A stretch of 64,000 nt of DNA from Vibrio sp. YMD68. Lineage in GTDB: Bacteria > Pseudomonadota > Gammaproteobacteria > Enterobacterales > Vibrionaceae. Position 1 is the first letter of the stretch; every line of letters starts with the position of its first letter. A model generated the notes under the pieces. That model was not told where the DNA came from. It ran no database searches and saw nothing but the letters and a program-made list of their open reading frames with translations. Position numbers and translations under genes: made by a program. The stretch covers positions 2,108,001 through 2,172,000 of the forward strand of contig NZ_CP124614.1 of the NCBI RefSeq assembly GCF_029958905.1, given 5' to 3'. This document shows positions 29,191 to 38,975 of the stretch, one piece after another.

Positions 29191-29700
29191 ATGCCAAGAA
29201 AATTCATCAAACGTTTTATGCCTGACCACAGCGTGATTAAGCGTCAGAAGGCACTAAAAATTTTTGGCAATGTTCTGTATAACCCTAACCTCTGGTGTTT
29301 AAACCGCCGTTCAGCTGCGGGAGCCTTTGCCGTTGGCTTATTCATGGCGTTTGTTCCTTTACCTAGCCAAATGCTTTTGGCCGCTGGCCTCGCAATATCT
29401 TGTGGTGTGAACCTTCCTCTCTCTGTTGCCTTAGTCTGGATAAGCAATCCCATCACCATGCCCGTATTGTTTTATTGCGCTTACAAAGTCGGTGCGCTGG
29501 TCATGAACGTCCCACCTGAAGCTTTTCATTTCGAACTTAGCTGGGAATTTTTAATGCACCAAATGAACACCATGGGACCTCCTTTTCTTCTTGGGTGCCT
29601 CATCTGCGGTGTCATTGCAGCTATGATTGGTTACTTTGGTATTCGAGGCTTATGGCGTTATTCAGTAGTAAGAAGTTGGCGACAACGTAGATTACGCTAG
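29191..29700 (+). CDS. DUF2062 family membrane protein
   Basis: A 169-residue protein with a basic N-terminus, then three or four membrane segments from about residue 45. GLFMAFVPLPSQMLLAAGLAI and LVWISNPITMPVLFYCAYKVG are the conserved DUF2062 core. The function is not known. Its start codon lies 8 bp from that of comEC on the other strand, so its promoter must lie inside the 5' end of comEC. A terminator follows about 90 bp after the stop. Confidence 0.88.
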   Translation: MPRKFIKRFMPDHSVIKRQKALKIFGNVLYNPNLWCLNRRSAAGAFAVGLFMAFVPLPSQMLLAAGLAISCGVNLPLSVALVWISNPITMPVLFYCAYKVGALVMNVPPEAFHFELSWEFLMHQMNTMGPPFLLGCLICGVIAAMIGYFGIRGLWRYSVVRSWRQRRLR

Positions 29701-29786
29701 CGATTTCAAACACAAAGGTACAATCGTATTCCGTAAACTGGCATTCATGTTTAGCCATCAGTGTATGACGAAGTAGACAAACAATG

Positions 29787-29813
29787 AAAAAGGACCACAT
29801 GGGTCCTTTTTTC
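29787..29813 (+). terminator. Terminator after the DUF2062 gene
   Basis: A perfect 10-bp stem AAAAAGGACC/GGTCCTTTTT with loop ACATG is followed by further T. It could act on both strands, because lolE ends on the other side. Confidence 0.9.
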
Positions 29814-29907
29814 GTATTGCTAAGCACAACCTGTTTTCGGCTGTTTGACTTATTTTCAACCCGTTAACTCAAGCTGATAAAACGAGTCGACAAGGCCAAA
29901 AGGAGAG

Positions 29908-31152
29908 CTATTTCGCACTCAGCACACTCGCTGGATTCAGCTTACTCGCACGCGAGGCGGGATACCACGTTGCTAACAAACTTAGCATAATGGCAGTCAT
30001 GGATACCAACACCACGTCATTCAACATAACTTGCGAAGGCAAAAAGTCGACAAAATAGATATCACCAGACAAAAACTGATGATCTAACAACGTCTCTAAT
30101 GCGCCAATTATTGACGTCAGATTAAACGCAATAAAGACCCCAATAACACTACCTGTAACACTGCCAAGCACTCCTGAAAAAACGCCTTGCCAAACAAATA
30201 TTCGCTTAATTAGGCCATCAGTTGCACCCATGGTGCGTAGAATCGCTATTTCACCTGCTCGATCTTTTACCGCCATCATGAGTGTCGACACAATATTAAA
30301 ACTTGCTACGCCAATAACGAGTACCATCACGAGATACATGATGGTTCTAACCAGTTGAATATCGCGATATAAGAATCCAAACTTTTGCTGCCAACTGCGA
30401 AGATACACATACTCTTCTAACTGGTTTCCTACACTACGAACAATGAAAGTCGCGTTGAGGACATCGTCGACCTTAATCGATACGCCAGTGACTTTATCAC
30501 CAAGTTGCGCGTATTGCTGGGCATCTTCAAGCGGGATAATCGCCAGGTTATGGTCTATTTGTCCATTAAGTGTCAAGAGACCCGCTACCTTAACCCTAAC
30601 GCGCTGTGGCGCTTGTACCTTTGTGGTCCCATTAATGACAGGTAGCATTAGAGTCAATGAGTCACCAACCTCAACGCCAATCGCTTGAGCGACGCCTTGA
30701 CCTAGAATGATCTGCCCCCCCCCTGGATGGAAGGTTTCCCACACTTTCGCGTCAACAAATTCCATTAGACTTGACACTTCAGCTTCTAATGTAGGCTTAA
30801 TACCTCGTACTTCCACCGCTTTTAACTGCGATCCTTTTTCAGCCAGTGCCGTCAATTTAATAAAAGGGGCAGCAGCCAAGACATTGTTATTCTCTTTAGC
30901 TTGTTCCACCATTTTTGGCCAGTCCTGAATGGGCTTTTGTACCCCTTCAAACTCGCCATGAGAAACAACCGACAGCACTCTATCTCGAAGCTCTCGTTCA
31001 AACCCGTTCATCGCTGACAGGCCGATAATAATCACTGCGACACCGACAGCAATGCCAATCGTTGATGACAGAGAAATGAACGACACCATTTTATTACGTT
31101 GCTTCGCGCGACTAAATCGGCCACCAATAAACAGCGAAAGTGAAGAAAACAT
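29908..31152 (-). CDS. lolE: Lipoprotein-releasing complex permease LolE
   Basis: A 414-residue MacB/FtsX-type permease. There is one membrane helix near the N-terminus (STIGIAVGVAVIIIGLSAMNGFERELRDRVLSVVSHGEFE), a periplasmic domain of about 200 residues, and three C-terminal helices ending TWYPASRASKLNPASVLSAK. The SVVSHGEFE and VRGIKP features match LolE rather than LolC. With LolC and LolD it extracts outer-membrane lipoproteins from the inner membrane and passes them to LolA. Its ATG overlaps the lolD stop by one base. Confidence 0.95.
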   Translation of the reverse strand: MFSSLSLFIGGRFSRAKQRNKMVSFISLSSTIGIAVGVAVIIIGLSAMNGFERELRDRVLSVVSHGEFEGVQKPIQDWPKMVEQAKENNNVLAAAPFIKLTALAEKGSQLKAVEVRGIKPTLEAEVSSLMEFVDAKVWETFHPGGGQIILGQGVAQAIGVEVGDSLTLMLPVINGTTKVQAPQRVRVKVAGLLTLNGQIDHNLAIIPLEDAQQYAQLGDKVTGVSIKVDDVLNATFIVRSVGNQLEEYVYLRSWQQKFGFLYRDIQLVRTIMYLVMVLVIGVASFNIVSTLMMAVKDRAGEIAILRTMGATDGLIKRIFVWQGVFSGVLGSVTGSVIGVFIAFNLTSIIGALETLLDHQFLSGDIYFVDFLPSQVMLNDVVLVSMTAIMLSLLATWYPASRASKLNPASVLSAK

Positions 31153-31856
31153 TACTCGGCCTCGTCATCAATGAAAGACCCGTCTTGCACCAACAACCCA
31201 TCTTGCATTTTAAGCTGCCTGTCCATCTTCGCCGCCAGTTCACTGTCATGTGTCACGACCAAAAAGGCGGTCCCCGATTCTTGATTCAGCTGGCGCATCA
31301 GATCATAAATCGACAATGCAGTCGCATGATCTAGGTTCCCTGTGGGCTCATCAGCCAAAACAAGGTCCGGTTTATTCACTAACGCACGCGCGATCGCGAC
31401 TCGTTGACGTTCTCCACCGGACAGCTCTGATGGACGATGCCCAATGCGATGTGTTAACCCAACTTTATCAAGTAATGCCTTTGCTGCTGCATTCGCTTCA
31501 CTACGCTTCATTCCGCCGATAAGTAAAGGCATCGCGACGTTTTCTAAAGCAGAAAAATCCGCAAGAAGATGGTGGAACTGGTAAACAAACCCAAGATGGC
31601 GATTGCGAATCTTTGCCTGTTTATTGGAGCTCAGTGCAGCCAAATTATGCTCGAGGAACGTCACGTTTCCTTCAGTGCAATCATCCAACGCGCCAAGGAT
31701 GTGCAATAGAGTGCTCTTTCCCGATCCTGATGTTCCAATGATGGAGACTAACTCGCCTTTTTTTAGATCAAAACTGACGCCTTTGAGAACCTGCGTATCC
31801 AAAGAGCCGTCATGGTAGGTTTTACATACATTATGACATTGTAGAAGATTACTCAT
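31152..31856 (-). CDS. lolD: Lipoprotein-releasing complex ATPase LolD
   Basis: A 234-residue ABC ATPase: Walker [11 protein letters not shown]-loop [17 protein letters not shown], signature [15 protein letters not shown], Walker [13 protein letters not shown] and the switch His in VVTHDSELA. The Q-loop QFHHLL is characteristic of LolD. It overlaps lolC by 8 bp and lolE by 1 bp. It powers lipoprotein release on the cytoplasmic face. Confidence 0.97.
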   Translation of the reverse strand: MSNLLQCHNVCKTYHDGSLDTQVLKGVSFDLKKGELVSIIGTSGSGKSTLLHILGALDDCTEGNVTFLEHNLAALSSNKQAKIRNRHLGFVYQFHHLLADFSALENVAMPLLIGGMKRSEANAAAKALLDKVGLTHRIGHRPSELSGGERQRVAIARALVNKPDLVLADEPTGNLDHATALSIYDLMRQLNQESGTAFLVVTHDSELAAKMDRQLKMQDGLLVQDGSFIDDEAE

Positions 31857-33057
31857 ATCTTAAAGCCTCGGCGGGTTTGACGGATGATGCGCGGTACGAA
31901 GGAAACAAGGTGGCTAATAAACTCAGCACAACGGCTAAGACAACAACGATGAATATTTGCGATGGGTTGATCAATATGGGCAGCTGCCCTCCCACAGAAA
32001 ATAGCGCAACGCCCATCGTTTCAAGAATCGTATTAAGGTTAACCGCAAGCAGCACGCCTAACGCCCCACCAGCCAGCGCCCCAATGACTCCGCTGCTCGC
32101 ACCTTGAACCATAAATATAGCGAGGACTTGGTGATCGCTCATGCCCTGTGTTTTTAAGATGGCCACTTCCGATTGCTTTTCCATCACCACCATAATAAGG
32201 GCTGAAATGATATTGAACGCCGCCACACCGACAATCAGCCCTAGCATTAATCCCATCATGTTCTTTTCCATTTGAACCGCTTGAAACAATTCTCCTCGTT
32301 GCTCACGCCAGTCGCTCCAATGCCAGTTTTGAGGAAGCGCTTGTTTGGATAAATCGGCCACAACGAACGGGTCATCAAAAAAGAGACGCCATCCTGAAAT
32401 CGTGTCGGGTGAATATCGTAGTAACCTAGCGGCATCCGACAAATGCGTGACCATCAACTGTGCATCAACATCGGACCCGGTGTTAAAAAGCCCCGCGACA
32501 GTAAAATTACGTTGGCTAGGTATGCGGCCAAAAGGGGTGTATTGGCTTGCGCTCGTCACCATAAGTCGGACTTTGTCACCGGTTGAAACGTTGAGCGAGC
32601 GGGCAAGGCTATGGCCAAGAAACACGTGGTAATCGCCTTGTTTTAGATCGGACAACCGCCCTGCAATTAAGTGTTGTTCTATCGGGTCATTCTCTTCGGG
32701 CAAGATGCCCAGCATCATTCCAGCGGTCAATTGAGAGGCGCTTTGGATAACCGCTTCACTGCGAACAATCGGTTCAGGGGCTTTTTGATCGGACATTTGA
32801 GAAATAAAACCTGGAATATCAGCAGTATGTTCAGTTTTATCATTATTTTGAGAAATGACCGCTTGGGGCAGTACGCCCAGAATGCGGCTTTTCAATTGCG
32901 CCTCAAACCCGTTCATGACCGAAAGAACCGTAATCAAAGACATAACACCAATAGTAATTCCAGCTGTCGACATGTAAGAGACAAATCGACTGAATCTATC
33001 ACCGGATCGTCCCCTGAGGTAACGCAGACCGATATAGAACGAAATGGGAAGAGTCAT
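31849..33057 (-). CDS. lolC: Lipoprotein-releasing complex permease LolC
   Basis: A 402-residue permease with the LolC N-terminus [35 protein letters not shown], a periplasmic domain and three C-terminal helices ending [18 protein letters not shown]. The frame can be extended to a TTG at 33069, but the ATG at 33057 gives the usual length. First gene of lolCDE; the 200 bp upstream are shared with the divergent PilZ-like gene. No strong ribosome site is visible. LolC provides the LolA-docking surface in E. coli. Confidence 0.95.
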   Translation of the reverse strand: MTLPISFYIGLRYLRGRSGDRFSRFVSYMSTAGITIGVMSLITVLSVMNGFEAQLKSRILGVLPQAVISQNNDKTEHTADIPGFISQMSDQKAPEPIVRSEAVIQSASQLTAGMMLGILPEENDPIEQHLIAGRLSDLKQGDYHVFLGHSLARSLNVSTGDKVRLMVTSASQYTPFGRIPSQRNFTVAGLFNTGSDVDAQLMVTHLSDAARLLRYSPDTISGWRLFFDDPFVVADLSKQALPQNWHWSDWREQRGELFQAVQMEKNMMGLMLGLIVGVAAFNIISALIMVVMEKQSEVAILKTQGMSDHQVLAIFMVQGASSGVIGALAGGALGVLLAVNLNTILETMGVALFSVGGQLPILINPSQIFIVVVLAVVLSLLATLFPSYRASSVKPAEALRYE

Positions 33058-33271
33058 AGTTAAAACCAAGATAAATTGAACCCCATACTTTAACGATTTA
33101 CGTACTAAGGTTATAGCCCTAATTTGCTAAAAATAAGTTAATTGTACCCAATTACAGAGACATACCTTGATATGTTTGTAGCGATGGCGATAATCACAAC
33201 TCAAGCATTACAAAATTCCTTCTATTGGCAATAATAAAAGGGGGACGATCGGCAATAAAAGGAGCTCTACT

Positions 33272-33838
33272 ATGTCAGATCAGGCGTTTTTTTCCGTTCA
33301 ACATAAGATGACGGCGAACATCGAGCCATTACCGGCAGAATTTGTCTTCCCTTCTAATGACGTCTTCGAGTCCGAGATCCCAACTCCTTTTATTGTATCG
33401 AGTGAATTTAGCCAACTTGATAAGCTTAACGAGTCTGCACGAATCGAGCTGACGAACAGTGATTTCAAACATGTTGTGCAACTGTTAGACACACAAAATT
33501 CTAAGCTTAACTTGCTGCTGACGTTCATGCTTTCTCAACAAGACGATGAACAGTTTCGTAATACAACCCATTCATTTGGCGCGAGCGTCTTTTCTTATTA
33601 CAGCAAAGCTAAACTGGCGGTGGGGACAAAAACGCGTGTCAAATTATTCTTAGATCACCCGCCTGCTGCCATTTATTGTTACGGCGAAGTCAGTTCTGTA
33701 GAGCAACATGACTTAGGCTGGGATACGACTATCCAGTACACATTATTAAGAGACGCAGACGAAGACATACTCATTCGAGCCGCGCTCTACCAACAACAAA
33801 AACTCCTGCGTCAGCGCTCCCTTAATAGAGACAAATAA
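33272..33838 (+). CDS. plzB: PilZ-like protein, probable PlzB homolog
   Basis: A 188-residue soluble protein located between lolC and mfd, the position of plzB in Vibrio cholerae as I recall it. The segment THSFGASVFSYYSKAKLAVGTKTRVKLFL and the following strands resemble a PilZ barrel. I do not see the RxxxR motif or a proper D/N-x-S-x-x-G, so c-di-GMP binding is doubtful. RBS AGGAG lies upstream of the ATG. mfd starts 10 bp after its stop, so they are probably co-transcribed. The identification rests on synteny and weak domain features. Confidence 0.6.
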   Translation: MSDQAFFSVQHKMTANIEPLPAEFVFPSNDVFESEIPTPFIVSSEFSQLDKLNESARIELTNSDFKHVVQLLDTQNSKLNLLLTFMLSQQDDEQFRNTTHSFGASVFSYYSKAKLAVGTKTRVKLFLDHPPAAIYCYGEVSSVEQHDLGWDTTIQYTLLRDADEDILIRAALYQQQKLLRQRSLNRDK

Positions 33839-33848
33839 GTACCCTTTC

Positions 33849-36800
33849 ATGACAATATCAAAACTTCTTTCTCTATCGACACCCAGCGGTGCGGGAGATA
33901 AAAAATTCATCGGTAACCTCAAAGGTTCTAGCCTCGCTCTGGCTATCGCCGAACTTGCCGACACCCATAAAAACCATACCTTGCTCGCTGTTGCCGATCC
34001 ACAAACCGCGTTAAAACTGCAGCAAGAGATCGAACAATTCACCGATCAAGAAGTGGCCATATTCCCTGATTGGGAAACGCTTCCTTATGATAACTTTTCA
34101 CCTCATCAAGAGATTATTTCCGATCGTATAGCACGGCTGTATCAATTGCCGTCTCTTACCTCGGGCATCACCATTGTTCCAATAAGCACCTTGCTACAAA
34201 AACAGTCTCCTCGAGAGTTTTTGCTGCAACACACCTTAATGGTAAAAACCGGCGATCTGTTTTCTCTTGAAAAACTGCGCATTCAATTAGAGCAATCCGG
34301 CTATCGCCATGTCGACCAAGTGTTTGGGCCGGGTGAATATGCAAGCCGAGGTTCTATTCTCGATCTTTTCCCTATGGGCAGCAAAGACCCTTATCGGATC
34401 GATTTCTTTGATGACGAAATTGATACTATTCGTACCTTTGATCCTGAGAATCAGCGATCCATCGAGGACATTCAGGAAATCCGATTGCTTCCAGCCCATG
34501 AATTTCCGACATCAGAATCGGCAATTGAAGATTTCCGAATTCGCTGGCGCCAACGTTTTGATGCTCGAAGAGAGCCTGAATCGATTTATATGCAGGTGTC
34601 AAAAGGCACATGGCCCTCTGGTATCGAATATTGGCAACCCCTATTCTTTGATCACACTGAGAGCTTGTTTGACTATATAACCCCTGGCAGTCAATTAATT
34701 GTTGTCGGCGATATAGAGCCTGCGATAGATGTCTTCCTCACGGATGTTGAGCATCGCTATGAGCAGCGAAAAATCGACCCACTTCGCCCTTTGCTTCCAC
34801 CGGCTGACTTGTGGTTAAAGAAAGACGAGTTGTTTCGCTTTTTTAAGCAGTTGCCTCAAACATTACTGTCTATTGAAAACATCCCGGAAAAATCAGGGCG
34901 AAGCAATCTCGCTGTGGAATCGCTACCGGACTTATCCGTACAACACAAGAATAAAGAACCTTTAGCCGCACTTCGCCAATTTTCAGAAACATTCCAAGGG
35001 AAGATCATCTTCTCTGTAGAATCTGAAGGACGAAGAGAGGCACTGCTTGAATTGCTGCAAGGGATCAAATTACGTCCGATTGAAGAAGATAGCTTCAGCA
35101 ACGCAATCAAAAGCAGCAAGAAATTCACCCTTGTTCTAGGCGCATCTGAATATGGGTTCATCGATACTGCATCGAACATCGCTTTCATTTGTGAGAGTGA
35201 CTTGTTGGGTGACCGCGTGATTCAACGACGCAGAAAAGATCGAAAGACCACCAACAGTGACTCGGTCATTCGTAACCTTGCAGAGCTAAAAACCGGCCAA
35301 CCTGTGGTGCATATTGATCATGGTATCGGTCGCTATATTGGCCTGCAAACACTTGAAGCGGGCGGCATGATCACCGAATACGTGACACTTGAGTATCAAA
35401 ATGACGCCAAACTTTACGTTCCAGTGGCTTCATTAAACCTCATTGGTCGGTACTCAGGTGGGGCAGAAGAAAGTGCACCTTTGCACAAACTGGGGGGCGA
35501 AGCATGGCAAAAAGCTCGTAAACGCGCGGCAGAAAAAGTACGTGACGTGGCCGCAGAACTGCTCGATGTCTACGCTAAACGTGAACTCAAACCTGGCTAC
35601 AAGTTTGTCCTCGACCGCGGTCAATACGCCACGTTCAAATCTGGATTCCCATTTGAAGAAACCGATGACCAAGCCACAGCCATTAACGCTGTCATGTCCG
35701 ACATGTGTCAAGCCAAAGCAATGGATCGACTCGTCTGTGGTGATGTAGGCTTTGGTAAGACAGAAGTAGCGATGCGAGCGGCTTTTGTCAGTACAGATAA
35801 TGGCAAGCAAGTTGCGGTACTGGTACCAACAACGCTGCTTGCTCAACAACACTTTGAGAACTTTCGTGACCGATTTGCTAATCTGCCGATTCGTGTTGAA
35901 GTTCTGTCTCGATTCAAATCGGCGAAAGAACAAAAAGCGATCATGCAAGATGTGGCCGACGGAAAAGTTGACATTCTCGTCGGTACTCACAAATTGCTAT
36001 CGAGTGATCTTCAGTTCAATGACCTTGGTCTTCTCATCGTCGATGAAGAACACCGTTTTGGTGTTAGGCAAAAAGAGAAAGTCAAAGCTATGAGGGCGGA
36101 TGTAGACATTTTAACCCTCACGGCGACCCCGATTCCTAGAACACTCAATATGGCAATGAGTGGCATGCGTGATTTGTCCATTATTGCTACTCCCCCCGCT
36201 AGAAGGTTGGCCATAAAAACCTTTGTTCGAGAAAATGATGATGGCGTGATACGTGAAGCAATTCTTCGAGAAATCATGCGTGGCGGGCAAGTATACTTCC
36301 TACACAACCAAGTCGACACCATCGATAAAGTCGCAGAGAATTTAGCCAAGCTGGTTCCAGAGGCTCGAATTACCACCGCTCACGGTCAAATGCGAGAGCG
36401 TGAATTGGAAAAAGTCATGAACGACTTCTACCACCAGCGTTTCAATTTATTGGTGTGTACTACCATTATTGAAACCGGTATTGATGTCCCGACCGCCAAC
36501 ACCATCATCATGGATCGTGCCGACAACCTCGGGCTCGCACAGCTTCACCAATTGCGTGGGCGCGTTGGGCGTTCGCATCACCAAGCTTACGCCTACCTCC
36601 TTACGCCTCATCCAAAAGCAATGAGTAAAGACGCCATCAAACGTCTTGATGCCATCGCATCACTGGAAGATTTAGGAGCTGGCTTCACCCTAGCCACTCA
36701 CGACCTTGAAATTCGAGGAGCGGGTGAATTGTTGGGTGATGAACAGAGCGGTCAAATCCAGTCGGTTGGATTCAATCTTTATATGGAAATGCTGGAGCAA

Positions 36801-37310
36801 GCCGTTGAAGCCCTAAAAGAAGGGAAAGAGCCCTCTCTAGAAGAGCTACTACGGGACCAAACGGAAGTCGAAATGCGTTTACCGGCCCTGCTTCCCGATG
36901 ATTATATTCCTGACGTGAACACTCGCCTATCAATGTATAAGCAAATTGCCAGCGTCAGTCATGTGGATGAACTTGCCGAGCTCAAAGTAGAACTTATCGA
37001 CCGCTTTGGTACGCTGCCAGACGCAACGAAAAACCTGCTCTCAATTGCTGAAATTAAGTTGGATGCAGCCGCGATAAAAGTGAAGAAAATCGAAGCGCAC
37101 GAGAAAGGTGGTTACATTGAGTTCTATCCCGATGCTGACATTAATCCGATGTTTTTGGTTAAACTATTACAAGCTCAGCCACAAAAATTTGCGATGGAAG
37201 GGCCCACTAAGCTTAAGTTTACGGTACCATTGGTAGATAGGCGTAAACGGGTTAGCTTTGTTGTGGACATGCTGTCTGAATTTCAGCAGAACGTTCTTCC
37301 CAAAGTATAA
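33849..37310 (+). CDS. mfd: Transcription-repair coupling factor
   Basis: A 1153-residue Mfd of the usual length. The N-terminal UvrB-like module contains DWETLPYDNFSPHQEIISDR; the RNA-polymerase-interacting region starts at GQPVVHIDHGIGRYIGL near residue 475; the translocase has Walker A CGDVGFGKTEVAMRAAF at about 627-643, DEEHRFG box II, TATPIPRTLNMAM and the TRG-type QLRGRVGRS. It removes stalled RNA polymerase and recruits UvrA. A 10 bp gap separates it from the PilZ-like gene; csiV follows 52 bp later. Confidence 0.98.
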   Translation: MTISKLLSLSTPSGAGDKKFIGNLKGSSLALAIAELADTHKNHTLLAVADPQTALKLQQEIEQFTDQEVAIFPDWETLPYDNFSPHQEIISDRIARLYQLPSLTSGITIVPISTLLQKQSPREFLLQHTLMVKTGDLFSLEKLRIQLEQSGYRHVDQVFGPGEYASRGSILDLFPMGSKDPYRIDFFDDEIDTIRTFDPENQRSIEDIQEIRLLPAHEFPTSESAIEDFRIRWRQRFDARREPESIYMQVSKGTWPSGIEYWQPLFFDHTESLFDYITPGSQLIVVGDIEPAIDVFLTDVEHRYEQRKIDPLRPLLPPADLWLKKDELFRFFKQLPQTLLSIENIPEKSGRSNLAVESLPDLSVQHKNKEPLAALRQFSETFQGKIIFSVESEGRREALLELLQGIKLRPIEEDSFSNAIKSSKKFTLVLGASEYGFIDTASNIAFICESDLLGDRVIQRRRKDRKTTNSDSVIRNLAELKTGQPVVHIDHGIGRYIGLQTLEAGGMITEYVTLEYQNDAKLYVPVASLNLIGRYSGGAEESAPLHKLGGEAWQKARKRAAEKVRDVAAELLDVYAKRELKPGYKFVLDRGQYATFKSGFPFEETDDQATAINAVMSDMCQAKAMDRLVCGDVGFGKTEVAMRAAFVSTDNGKQVAVLVPTTLLAQQHFENFRDRFANLPIRVEVLSRFKSAKEQKAIMQDVADGKVDILVGTHKLLSSDLQFNDLGLLIVDEEHRFGVRQKEKVKAMRADVDILTLTATPIPRTLNMAMSGMRDLSIIATPPARRLAIKTFVRENDDGVIREAILREIMRGGQVYFLHNQVDTIDKVAENLAKLVPEARITTAHGQMRERELEKVMNDFYHQRFNLLVCTTIIETGIDVPTANTIIMDRADNLGLAQLHQLRGRVGRSHHQAYAYLLTPHPKAMSKDAIKRLDAIASLEDLGAGFTLATHDLEIRGAGELLGDEQSGQIQSVGFNLYMEMLEQAVEALKEGKEPSLEELLRDQTEVEMRLPALLPDDYIPDVNTRLSMYKQIASVSHVDELAELKVELIDRFGTLPDATKNLLSIAEIKLDAAAIKVKKIEAHEKGGYIEFYPDADINPMFLVKLLQAQPQKFAMEGPTKLKFTVPLVDRRKRVSFVVDMLSEFQQNVLPKV

Positions 37311-37362
37311 GTAGCCTTTGATTATTTAAAATTAGTTATTGTGACTAATTGATGGAGTTAAA

Positions 37363-38181
37363 ATGAAAAAACTGATCCCACTGCTGCTCTTTTTAGTTTC
37401 GATGCCGACATTAGCTGAGAGACAATTTGATATAGAAGTGATCATTTTTAAACGTGCTGTCGATGCCGAAAAAACCAGCGAGTCTTGGCCTGTATCGTTA
37501 CCTGAACTTGACCTCAGCAGAGCAGGTAAGTTTTCTGATTCAGAGTTTCGTGATATCAAAAAGGTATCCATGCTTCCTTATGGTGAATATCACCTGACGG
37601 ATCAAGTTCAGTCATTAAAAAAGCATGCCGGGTTCGACGTTCTTTTGCATAAAGCATGGCGACAAGGAGATCAAGGTCGAGGATCAGCTCCTGTGTTTCA
37701 TATTCAAGCTGGCAGTGACTATGCCGCCAGCTTTAACCCAGATGGCTCTGAAAAGGTTGCGTTTAGTGAAGTATCACCCGTAGAAGGGGTTATTGAAGAA
37801 AGCTTTGATCGCCCTTTGTACGAACTGGAAGGCAAGCTTCAAATTTATGTTCAGCATTATCTCTATGCGGAAACACAACTGGATCTCAAAAGCCCAAGTA
37901 TTAGAAAAGTGGCGTTTGAAGAGACACAACTTGACGACGACTTTGATGTACAGCAACTCGAGCAGAACCAATCCGAGTCAGGGCTAGTGCTCTCCGACAC
38001 TGAAAAAGCGACGGTTTTGGCTGGAAATATGGAGAATGTCTCCCCAACCATCACCACCGAACAGTATTTAAAGAGTTACCGAATGGACCAAAAGCGTCGT
38101 ATGCGCAGCACTGAAACACACTACTTAGACCACCCATTGCTGGGGATCGTCATTCAAGTCCGTCGTGTGGAGAAAGGTTAA
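37363..38181 (+). CDS. csiV: CsiV-type periplasmic peptidoglycan-binding protein
   Basis: A 272-residue exported protein with signal peptide MKKLIPLLLFLVSMPTLA, cleaved before ERQ. The N-terminal FDIEVIIFKR and C-terminal HYLDHPLLGIVIQVRR flank a region with YELEGKLQIYVQHYLYAETQL, the pattern of the CsiV family usually encoded next to mfd. In Vibrio cholerae CsiV binds peptidoglycan and is needed for LpoA/PBP1A-dependent wall synthesis (published; recalled here). The identification is from position and sequence style. A hairpin follows its stop. Confidence 0.78.
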   Translation: MKKLIPLLLFLVSMPTLAERQFDIEVIIFKRAVDAEKTSESWPVSLPELDLSRAGKFSDSEFRDIKKVSMLPYGEYHLTDQVQSLKKHAGFDVLLHKAWRQGDQGRGSAPVFHIQAGSDYAASFNPDGSEKVAFSEVSPVEGVIEESFDRPLYELEGKLQIYVQHYLYAETQLDLKSPSIRKVAFEETQLDDDFDVQQLEQNQSESGLVLSDTEKATVLAGNMENVSPTITTEQYLKSYRMDQKRRMRSTETHYLDHPLLGIVIQVRRVEKG

Positions 38182-38187
38182 ATAGTC

Positions 38188-38213
38188 ACGCCCTCTAACG
38201 AGGGCGTTATTCT
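38188..38213 (+). terminator. Hairpin after csiV
   Basis: An 8-bp stem ACGCCCTC/GAGGGCGT with loop TAAC is followed by the short tail TATTCT. Probable terminator of the plzB-mfd-csiV unit, but the U-tract is weak. Confidence 0.55.
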
Positions 38214-38246
38214 AACTTGAGCAAGCAATTCCAACTTAAGCAAGCA
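38214..38246 (+). repeat. 14-bp direct repeat between csiV and the GNAT gene
   Basis: AACTTGAGCAAGCA (38214-38227) and AACTTAAGCAAGCA (38233-38246) are 13 of 14 identical, 19 bp apart, directly after the csiV hairpin. Confidence 0.75.
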
Positions 38247-38257
38247 GCAGTGACCTC

Positions 38258-38809
38258 ATGCCCCCTCAATTCTCCCTCTCTTCTCAACGCCTGACATTGC
38301 GATTGATTCAACCCACTGAAGCGGAGCAGTTTATGCTTTGCGTTGATCGTTCAAACTCGCTTCATCAGTGGGTTGACTGGTGCCATCCCCAATTTTCATT
38401 GCAGGAAAGTGAACGCTTTCTACTCGCTACTCGTCTGAATTGGGTAAGAGGTGATGCCTATGGTTTTGGGCTATTTCGTCATACCGACGGGGTACTGATT
38501 GGCATGGTTGCGGTGAATGAGCTTTATCATACTTACAATATGGCCAGCATTGGCTATTGGGTTGCCGACGTCCATCAAGGTAAAGGTTACGCCAAAGAAG
38601 GGATACAAACCGTGCTTGATTTTTGCTTCGACATATTAAAGATTTCTCGTGTCGAAATCGTTTGTGATCCCAGCAACAAGCCGAGTCATTCTGTGGCACA
38701 AAGCTGCGGCGCAAAGCAGGAAACTCTGGCGCGAAATCGTTTTATCTTTGATGGTGAGCCCAGAGACGGCTTGGTGTTTTCAATCATACCAAAAGACATC
38801 GATAAGTAG
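38258..38809 (+). CDS. GNAT family N-acetyltransferase (RimJ/RimL-like)
   Basis: A 183-residue acetyltransferase: N-terminal TLRLIQPTEAEQF, GMVAVNELYHTYNMASIGYWVADVHQGKGYAKEG with the acetyl-CoA loop (QGKGYA) and SRVEIVCDPSNKPSHSVAQSCGA, the usual asparagine/serine helix. It resembles RimL-type enzymes that acetylate ribosomal or other N-termini, but the substrate cannot be told. I see no clear ribosome site before the ATG. It lies between csiV and the convergent ndh. Confidence 0.85.
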   Translation: MPPQFSLSSQRLTLRLIQPTEAEQFMLCVDRSNSLHQWVDWCHPQFSLQESERFLLATRLNWVRGDAYGFGLFRHTDGVLIGMVAVNELYHTYNMASIGYWVADVHQGKGYAKEGIQTVLDFCFDILKISRVEIVCDPSNKPSHSVAQSCGAKQETLARNRFIFDGEPRDGLVFSIIPKDIDK

Positions 38810-38838
38810 CGATTTTTGCAAATGGATTTAAGTACAAA

Positions 38839-38886
38839 TAAACGTAGATATCCATAAACATAGATATCCATAAACATAGATACCAA
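38839..38886. repeat. 16-bp tandem repeat (x3, then decaying) between the GNAT gene and ndh
   Basis: Units are TAAACGTAGATATCCA (38839-38854), TAAACATAGATATCCA (38855-38870) and TAAACATAGATACCA (38871-38885, one T shorter), followed by a degenerate fourth unit to about 38902. The array sits directly before the shared terminator. Confidence 0.9.
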
Positions 38887-38922
38887 TAGACGCAGATATA
38901 AATAGCCAAGATATAAAGACAA

Positions 38923-38952
38923 AAAAAGAAGAGCGATAATGCTCTTCTTTTT
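38923..38952. terminator. Bidirectional terminator between the GNAT gene and ndh
   Basis: Stem GAAGAGC/GCTCTTC extended by five A-T pairs, loop GATAAT. The flanking genes converge. Confidence 0.9.
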
Positions 38953-38975
38953 ATTGCGTTCAGTCACTCAAGAAA

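Noticed and set aside
35454..35990. 178-residue antisense open frame opposite mfd
   Set aside because: mfd is intact and unambiguous on the other strand; the antisense frame has no ribosome site, no family resemblance and follows from the codon pattern of mfd.
38839..38902. CRISPR array
   Set aside because: The 16-bp units are contiguous without spacers, too short, and no cas genes are present.
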